Assembly: GCA_014655195.1 (NCBI GenBank) | Contig: BNBH01000047.1 | Coordinates: 1 to 37,949, forward strand | Source of the DNA: Streptomyces cellulosae | GTDB lineage: Bacteria > Actinomycetota > Actinomycetes > Streptomycetales > Streptomycetaceae | Direction of reading: 5' to 3' | DNA length: 37,949 bases | Part shown: piece by piece, positions 32,841 through 37,949 of the stretch | Layout: each line of letters opens with the position of its first letter | Numbering within the stretch: the first letter of the stretch is position 1 | Position numbers and translations under genes: made by a program | The notes under the pieces: generated by a model | What the model was told of the DNA's origin: nothing | The model's database searches: none | Seen by the model: the letters and a program-made list of their open reading frames with translations, nothing else

Positions 32841-32921
32841 CCACCGCCTGAGCGGTACTGATCGTCCCGCGGCGGACGACGCCCCCACGGGCCCGGGCTG
32901 CCGCACGGCCGCCATGGCAGG

Positions 32922-32927
32922 TAACCT
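32922..32927 (+). promoter_or_regulatory. Putative -10 box for leaderless degV
   Basis: TAACCT, 7 nt before the ATG at 32935; no ribosome-binding site. Confidence 0.45.
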
Positions 32928-32934
32928 CCAGCTC

Positions 32935-33780
32935 ATGTCCCGCCATGTCGCGATCGTCACCGATTCAACGGCCTACCTTCCGGCCCGGACGATGGAGCGG
33001 CACGGCATCACGGCGGTACCCCTGACCGTGGTGCTGGGGGACCGCGCCCTCGAGGAGGGCACCGAGATCTCCACCCGCTCCCTCGCCCAGGCTTTGCAGA
33101 AGCGGCGACCGGTCACGACGTCCCGCCCCAGCCCGGAGCTGTTCGCGGAGACCTACCGCAGGGTCGCCGAGTCCGGCGCGACCGGCATCGTCTCCCTCCA
33201 TCTCTCCGCGGAGCTGTCCGGCACCTACGACGCGGCGGTCCTCGCGGCCCGCGAGGCGCCGGTGCCGGTCCGCGTGGTCGACACCGGCATGATCGCGATG
33301 GCGCTCGGCTTCTGCGCGCTGGCGGCCGCGGAGACGGCGGAGGCGGGCGGCACGGTGGACGAGGCGGTCACCGCGGCGGAGAAGCGGGCGGCGGGCACCT
33401 CGGCCTACTTCTACGTGGACACGCTCGACTATCTGCGCCGGGGCGGCCGGATCGGCGCGGCGCAGGCCCTGCTGGGTTCCGCCCTCGCCGTGAAGCCGCT
33501 GCTGCAACTGGCCGGCGGGCGTATCGAACCGCTGGAGAAGGTGCGGACGGCGTCCAAGGCGATCGCCCGCCTGGAGGAGATCGCGGCGGACCGCGCGGGA
33601 GGCGCGGAGGTGGACGTCGCCGTCCACCATCTCGCCGCCCCGGAACGCGCCTCGGCGCTGGCCGACCGGCTTCGCACCCGGCTGCCGGGACTGTCCGAGC
33701 TGCATGTCAGCGAGGTGGGCGCGGTGATCGGGGCGCATACGGGGCCGGGGTTGTTGGGGGTCGTGGTTTCGGCCCGGTGA
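32935..33780 (+). CDS. DegV-family fatty-acid-binding protein
   Basis: 281 residues. HVAIVTDSTAYLP is the conserved opening; TTSRPSPELF and VSLHLSAELSGTYDAA contain the serine/arginine residues that hold the fatty-acid carboxylate; TLDYLRRGGRIG and AVKPLLQLAGGRI follow, with GAVIGAHTGPGLLGVV at the end. DegV proteins (FakB in Firmicutes) bind acyl chains, in FakB for phosphorylation by FakA. No kinase partner is in the window. Starts at ATG 32935 with a TAACCT box 7 nt upstream, indicating leaderless mRNA. The comEA-comEC pair follows after 129 bp; the same degV/comE neighbourhood exists in mycobacteria. Confidence 0.95.
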   Translation: MSRHVAIVTDSTAYLPARTMERHGITAVPLTVVLGDRALEEGTEISTRSLAQALQKRRPVTTSRPSPELFAETYRRVAESGATGIVSLHLSAELSGTYDAAVLAAREAPVPVRVVDTGMIAMALGFCALAAAETAEAGGTVDEAVTAAEKRAAGTSAYFYVDTLDYLRRGGRIGAAQALLGSALAVKPLLQLAGGRIEPLEKVRTASKAIARLEEIAADRAGGAEVDVAVHHLAAPERASALADRLRTRLPGLSELHVSEVGAVIGAHTGPGLLGVVVSAR

Positions 33781-33909
33781 GGGGCGGGCCGGGGCTCGGG
33801 TGGGGCAGGGCCCCTCGATCGGGTGACGGAGTTTTCCACAACTGGGTGCTCGTCCACGGGTTTTGACCATGATCATCGCGAGGGTGCGGTTGTGCCCGAC
33901 CCTCGTCGC

Positions 33910-35289
33910 ATGGCACTTCGATCACAGACACGTACCGCTGTTCCGACGAGTGGTCCAGGGCGTGGGCCCCTGTCCGACGGCCGCATGTCCCACGCCCGTC
34001 ACCGTCACCGCAGGGGGCGCCCGAGCAGGGCGCGTGCGTGGGGGCGGGACGGGGACCGTCAGGATCCGGGTGAGGAGATTCGGCGGCGGGCCGAGACGCT
34101 GTTCGGCGGGGAGTCCGGGGAGTCCGGGGAGCCCGGGGAGCCCGTGGAGCCCGTGGTGCGCGGGGAGCGGGCGGTGCGGAGGGCACCCAGCTGGGCGCGG
34201 CCGGAGTTGGGAGCGGGTCGCGCGTTAGCGGGTGTGAAGGGTGGGGTGCCGTCTTCACGGCGGCGTTGCCGGGTCGTGGTGGTGGACCGTCAGGGGGTCG
34301 CGGGGCACGCCCTGCTGACGAGGCCCCGGGTGGCTGCTGGGCGGCGACGGGACTCGGCGGCGGACCGGACGCTGGAGTTGAGGCGGCTGCCGGACCGCGC
34401 GGATGCGGCTGCCCGTCCGGGGCGGTTCCTCGGGGTCGGGCCGGAGGGTGAGGAGCCGGCGACCTACCCTGTGCGGCTGCCCGCCGGGCGCCCTTGCCGC
34501 AGTGAGCGCGGCTTGCCGGACCCGGAGGACCGAGAGACGCCCGAAGCAGTGCCCGAACCGCCCCCGGCGTCTCCGTCCGGGCGGCTTCTCGGCCCCGCGC
34601 TACGGGAGCGGCTGCCGCTGTGGGTGCAGGCCCGGTGCGGGCTGGAGCGGCGCAGTGTCGTGGCGCTGTCCGCGCTCCTTGCGCTCGCCCTGGTGTTCGC
34701 CGTGCAGCACTTCTGGACCGGGCGCACCCAGCCGGTGCGGGCGCCGGAGGTGGTGCGGGCGGCACCCGCGGCGCAAGGGAAGGGCGTGGACCCCGGAGGA
34801 GATCCCCCGGGCGCTCCGGGAACCTTCGGGCAGGCAGGCGGCTCGGCGGCTCCCGAGATCGTGGTCGACGTCAGCGGCAAGGTGCGGGACCCGGGCGTCC
34901 ACCGGCTGCCCGCGGGCTCACGGGTCGAGGACGCGCTGAAGGCGGCGGGCGGGGTGCGGCCCGGCACGAAGACGGGCGGCCTCAACCGCGCCCGGTTCCT
35001 CGTGGACGGTGAGCAGTTGGTGGTGGGCGGCCCGGCTTCGGCCGCAGCGGCGGCTCCGGCAGCCCCGGCAGGCACGGGAACGGCGTCCGGTCCCACGGCC
35101 CCCGTCTCCCTGAACACCGCCACCATCGACCAGCTCGACACCCTCCCCGGTGTCGGCCCGGTCCTGGCCCAGCACATCGTCGACTACCGCACCCGCAACG
35201 GCGGTTTCCGTTCGGTGGACGAGCTGCGGGAGGTCAACGGCATCGGCGACCGCCGCTTCGCCGACCTACGGGACCTCGTCCGGCCATGA
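33910..35289 (+). CDS. comEA: ComEA-like DNA-binding membrane protein, with TTA codon
   Basis: 459 residues, more than twice the length of Bacillus ComEA. A cytoplasmic region of about 255 residues is basic and low-complexity, with RRRAETLFGGE and a GES/GEP repeat (residues 67-81). One membrane helix follows (RSVVALSALLALALVFAVQHFW), then an SLBB domain (IVVDVSGKVRDPGVHRLPAGSRVEDALKAAGG) and twin helix-hairpin-helix motifs (LNTATIDQLDTLPGVGPVLAQHIVDY, FRSVDELREVNGIGDRRFADL) that bind DNA. Codon 106 (34225-34227) is TTA, making translation dependent on the bldA tRNA. ATG 33910 (MALRSQTRT) is chosen from the family-like opening; no good ribosome-binding site is seen, so the start is uncertain. 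Its stop overlaps the comEC ATG (ATGA). Role in DNA uptake in Streptomyces is unproven. Confidence 0.9.
   Translation: MALRSQTRTAVPTSGPGRGPLSDGRMSHARHRHRRGRPSRARAWGRDGDRQDPGEEIRRRAETLFGGESGESGEPGEPVEPVVRGERAVRRAPSWARPELGAGRALAGVKGGVPSSRRRCRVVVVDRQGVAGHALLTRPRVAAGRRRDSAADRTLELRRLPDRADAAARPGRFLGVGPEGEEPATYPVRLPAGRPCRSERGLPDPEDRETPEAVPEPPPASPSGRLLGPALRERLPLWVQARCGLERRSVVALSALLALALVFAVQHFWTGRTQPVRAPEVVRAAPAAQGKGVDPGGDPPGAPGTFGQAGGSAAPEIVVDVSGKVRDPGVHRLPAGSRVEDALKAAGGVRPGTKTGGLNRARFLVDGEQLVVGGPASAAAAAPAAPAGTGTASGPTAPVSLNTATIDQLDTLPGVGPVLAQHIVDYRTRNGGFRSVDELREVNGIGDRRFADLRDLVRP
34108..34152 (+). repeat. Five 9-bp tandem repeats in comEA
   Basis: GGGGAGTCC twice, GGGGAGCCC twice, then GTGGAGCCC, in frame, coding GES-GES-GEP-GEP-VEP in the cytoplasmic region. 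Unit changes add or remove three residues without frameshift. Confidence 0.85.
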
Positions 35290-37805
35290 GCACCCTCACC
35301 CGCGTCGACCCCGAAGCCTCGGCTGACCAGCCGGGCGCCTCCCGTCCCCGGCATGAGGGACCGACCGACCTCCGGCTGGTCCCGCCCGCCCTCGCCGCAT
35401 GGGCCACGGCGGCGGTGATGCTCCACGCCCCTCCGGGCTGGGCCGTGACCACCGTGGCCGTCTCGGTCCTGGTCGCCGTCGCGCTGCTCCTGGCGCGCCC
35501 ACGCCTCACGGTGCGGGTGCCCGTGACCGCGCACGCCGTCGCGGCCACCCTGCTGTGTGTCGCGGCGGCCGCCGGTTCGGCAGGCCTGCACGGCGCGGAC
35601 GTCCGACGCGGTCCCGTGCCCGAGCTGGCCCAGGAGTACGCGCGAGTGGTCGCGGAGGTGGAGGTCACCGCCGACCCACGGCTCACCCGGCCCCGGGTCA
35701 GCGGCAACCGGATGGCTCCGGTTTCGGTGCTGGTCGAGGCCGAGGTGCGGCGCGTGGAGAGGGCCGGAACGACGACCCGTGCCACGCGGGCCCCGGTCCT
35801 GCTGATCGTCGACCCGGGCGACGAGGAACGGACCACCACAGCCACCGCGGCTGACCACCAGGGCTCGCCCTGGCTGACCCTGCTCCCCTCCACCCGGCTC
35901 AGGGTCGAGGCGGGGCTCGCGCCGGCGCGGGAGGGCGGCGACCGGTTCGCGGCGGTGCTGCGGGTGGACGGCCGCGACGGTCCAGAGACCGTAGCCGGAC
36001 CCTCAGCCCCACAGCGGCTCGCGGGACGGCTGCGCGCCGGACTGCGCGAGGCGACCGAGGATCTGCCGGAGGACGCGCGTGCGCTGCTCCCGGGGCTGGT
36101 GGTCGGGGACACCTCGCGGGTGACGCCGGAGCTGGACCAGGCGTTCCGGGAGACCGACCTCACCCACACCCTCGCCGTCTCCGGGGCGAACTTCACCATC
36201 CTGCTCGCCCTGCTCCTCGGTCCGCCGGGGATGGCGCAACGGGCCGAGCGGCGCGGGCTCGCGCCCCGCCTCGGCATCTCGCTGCGGACCACGGCGGTGC
36301 TGGGCGGGGTGCTCTCCCTGGCGTTCGTCGTCGTGTGCCGGCCCGACCCGAGCGTGCTGCGTGCCGCCGCCTGCGGTTCCGTGGCGCTGCTCGCGCTCGC
36401 CACCGGCCGCCGCAGATCCCTCGTCCCGGCCCTGGCCACGGCAGTCCTGCTCCTGGTGCTCTACGACCCATGGCTGGCCCGCAGTTACGGCTTTCTCCTC
36501 TCCGTGCTGGCGACCGGCGCGCTGCTCACCCTCGCCCCGCGCTGGAGCGAGGCGCTGCGCCGGCACGGGATGCCGCCCCGGATCGCGGAGGCGCTCGCCG
36601 CCGCCGGTGCCGCGCAGGCGCTGTGCGCCCCGGTGGTCGCCGTGCTGTCGGCCCGGGTGAGCCTGGTGGCGATCCCCTGCAACCTGCTCGCCGAGGCCGC
36701 GCTCGCCCCCGCGACCGTGCTCGGCTTCCTGGCCCTGGCCACCGCGCCGATCGCGATGCCGTTGGCCGAGGCGGTGGCGTGGTGCGCGGGCTGGCCCGCC
36801 GGGTGGATCGCGCGGGTCGCCCGGACCGGTGCGGCGATGCCGGGCGCCGGGGTGGACTGGCCGGGGAGCTGGACGGGCGCGGCGGCCCTCGGCGCGGTCA
36901 CGCTCGCCGTGCTGCTCGTGGGGCGCCGGCTGCTGCGGCACCCCTGGTGGTGCGCCGCCTGCGCGTTGCTGCTGGCGCTGGTGGTGGTGCAGCCCCGGCC
37001 GCTGGTGCGCACGATCACGGGCTGGCCGCCTCCCGACTGGCGGATGGTGATGTGCGACGTGGGGCAGGGAGACGCGCTGGTGCTGGCGGCGGGGGAGGGC
37101 GCCGGGGTGGTCGTGGACGCCGGACCCGACCCGGAGCCGGTCGACCGCTGCCTGCGCTCCCTCGGCGTCACCCGGATCCCGCTCGTCGTCCTCACCCACT
37201 TCCACGCCGACCATGTGGCCGGGCTGAGCGGGGTGCTGCGCGGGCGCGAGGTGGGCGGCATCGGGACCACGGGCCTGGAGGAGCCGGCCGACCAGGCGGC
37301 GGCCGTCCGAAGAGCGGCGGCCGCGGCGGGCGTCCCGGTCACACGTGTCGTCGCGGGGGAGCGGCGCCGGGCGGGTGACCTGTCCTGGGAGGTCGTGTGG
37401 CCGCCGCCCGGAGGCCACCCGGCGGTGGAGGGGGCGAACGACGCCAGCGTGGCCATGCTGGTCCGCACCGGCGGTCTGCGCCTGCTCCTCCTCGGCGACC
37501 TGGAGCCCCCGGCCCAGCGCGCCCTGGCCCGCTCACCCGAGGCGCGGCAGCTGGCCGGCGTCGACGTCCTCAAGGTCGCCCACCACGGCTCGGCGTACCA
37601 GGACCCGGGTCTGGTGCGCCTCGCCGCGCCGCGCCTGGCGCTGATCAGCACCGGCGAGGACAACTCCTACGGCCACCCGGCCCCGGGGACGGTGGACGCG
37701 CTGCGGGCCGGCGGAGCGGCGGTGCTGCGGACCGACCGGGACGGGGCGCTGGCGGTCGTTTCCGGGACGGGCGGGGACGGAGAGCTGGAGGTGGCGCGAC
37801 ACTGA
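35286..37805 (+). CDS. comEC: ComEC/Rec2-family DNA-channel protein with metallo-beta-lactamase domain
   Basis: 839 residues. Two helices near the N-terminus frame the DUF4131-like/OB segment (ARVVAEVEVTADPRL...), then the competence domain: LLPGLVVGDTSRVTPELDQAFRETDLTHTLAVSGANF and about eight further membrane helices. The C-terminal ~270 residues are a metallo-beta-lactamase-like domain, MCDVGQGDALVL, THFHADHVAGL (HxHxDH), LLGDLEPPAQRAL and KVAHHGSAYQDP, with the metal ligands intact as in domains thought to degrade the non-transported strand. Translation is coupled to comEA (ATGA overlap). In transformable bacteria ComEC moves single-stranded DNA across the membrane; natural competence of Streptomyces is not established. 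Confidence 0.96.
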   Translation: MSTLTRVDPEASADQPGASRPRHEGPTDLRLVPPALAAWATAAVMLHAPPGWAVTTVAVSVLVAVALLLARPRLTVRVPVTAHAVAATLLCVAAAAGSAGLHGADVRRGPVPELAQEYARVVAEVEVTADPRLTRPRVSGNRMAPVSVLVEAEVRRVERAGTTTRATRAPVLLIVDPGDEERTTTATAADHQGSPWLTLLPSTRLRVEAGLAPAREGGDRFAAVLRVDGRDGPETVAGPSAPQRLAGRLRAGLREATEDLPEDARALLPGLVVGDTSRVTPELDQAFRETDLTHTLAVSGANFTILLALLLGPPGMAQRAERRGLAPRLGISLRTTAVLGGVLSLAFVVVCRPDPSVLRAAACGSVALLALATGRRRSLVPALATAVLLLVLYDPWLARSYGFLLSVLATGALLTLAPRWSEALRRHGMPPRIAEALAAAGAAQALCAPVVAVLSARVSLVAIPCNLLAEAALAPATVLGFLALATAPIAMPLAEAVAWCAGWPAGWIARVARTGAAMPGAGVDWPGSWTGAAALGAVTLAVLLVGRRLLRHPWWCAACALLLALVVVQPRPLVRTITGWPPPDWRMVMCDVGQGDALVLAAGEGAGVVVDAGPDPEPVDRCLRSLGVTRIPLVVLTHFHADHVAGLSGVLRGREVGGIGTTGLEEPADQAAAVRRAAAAAGVPVTRVVAGERRRAGDLSWEVVWPPPGGHPAVEGANDASVAMLVRTGGLRLLLLGDLEPPAQRALARSPEARQLAGVDVLKVAHHGSAYQDPGLVRLAAPRLALISTGEDNSYGHPAPGTVDALRAGGAAVLRTDRDGALAVVSGTGGDGELEVARH

Positions 37806-37853
37806 GACCATGACCGACGGGACCGACACCCCGACGACCGACACCGTGTCCGC

Positions 37854-37898
37854 GTACTCATCTGAGTGCACCACCGAGTACGAAGTTGTGTGCACCAC
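37854..37898. repeat. Direct and inverted repeats downstream of comEC
   Basis: GTGCACCAC occurs at 37866-37874 and 37890-37898, and GTACTC (37854-37859) is inverted as GAGTAC (37876-37881). The patch is AT-richer than its surroundings. It may be an operator or terminator region; nothing more can be said. Confidence 0.45.
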
Positions 37899-37901
37899 TG
37901 C

Positions 37902-37949
37902 TCAGGCTACGTCGGTGTCCCGTTCGATGGCCTGGAGGCGGTTCTTGAG
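37902..37949 (-). CDS. C-terminal end of an unidentified minus-strand gene
   Basis: Reads LKNRLQAIERDTDVA-stop on the minus strand, cut off by the window end. Codons end mostly in G/C (CTC AAG AAC CGC CTC CAG GCC ATC), as in real genes here, and the charged helix resembles a coiled-coil tail. It would be convergent with comEC. No family can be assigned from 15 residues. Confidence 0.4.
   Translation of the reverse strand, partial: LKNRLQAIERDTDVA

Noticed and set aside
33832..33840. TTTTCCACA resembling a DnaA box
   Set aside because: Single near-match upstream of comEA, no cluster of boxes and no dnaA/dnaN context, so not an origin.
37810..37949. Plus-strand open frame starting ATGACCGACGGG after comEC
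   Set aside because: Codon use is poor (TCA, TCT, GAA, GTT) and no ribosome-binding site is present; the minus-strand frame has better bias.

Overview
This window is typical Streptomyces chromosome: very high GC with strong third-position GC bias, GTG and TTG starts, hairpin terminators mostly without U-tracts, and a gene order (rplU-rpmA-obg ... proB-proA ... nadD-LCP-rsfS-phosphatase ... leuS ... degV-comEA-comEC) that, as I remember it, matches the S. coelicolor SCO2568-SCO2597 region. No homology search was run. No insertion sequence, phage, CRISPR array or rRNA was found.

Layout. (1) 1-2473: tail of a nucleotidyltransferase, then rplU-rpmA and obg. rplU has a good promoter and a leader RNA with two mutually exclusive hairpins. 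(2) 2547-13730: a surface-glycopolymer region inserted between obg and proB. Three minus-strand genes (CDP-alcohol phosphatidyltransferase, Asp2-like alpha/beta hydrolase, OafA/SGNH acyltransferase) diverge from two tandem Stealth-family sugar-phosphate transferases, which face a membrane-anchored CDP-glycerol-type polymerase. Together they look like a machine that makes, polymerises and acylates a phosphate-linked wall polymer. (3) 13998-18908: proB, a small conserved protein, proA, then two membrane proteins sharing an N-terminal 'SVVFDE' motif; the second contains a bldA-dependent TTA codon. (4) 19207-24500: M48 membrane metalloprotease on the minus strand; then a 54-residue membrane protein, nadD, a LytR-CpsA-Psr-like protein with degenerate catalytic arginines, rsfS and a histidine phosphatase. 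(5) 24663-25561: two identical tRNA-Ala(GGC) genes bracketing two small zinc-ribbon genes. (6) 25720-28550: a coupled minus-strand redox pair, a NuoF-like/ferredoxin fusion and a four-histidine (b-haem-type) membrane protein. (7) 28870-33780: a leucine-rich leader peptide with a textbook terminator, leuS, a membrane coiled-coil protein and degV. (8) 33910-37805: comEA (second TTA codon, 9-bp repeats) overlapping comEC; the final 144 bp hold the end of an unidentified minus-strand gene.

The most unusual material is the two-Stealth glycopolymer cluster with its gene-conversion-like identity islands and duplicated Asp2-like C-terminal module, the twin SVVFDE proteins, the leuS attenuator, and the redox pair. 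Several starts (proA, the 182-aa SVVFDE protein, nadD, degV, the leuS leader peptide) lie 6-8 nt after a TANNNT box and lack a ribosome-binding site, the pattern of leaderless mRNAs.
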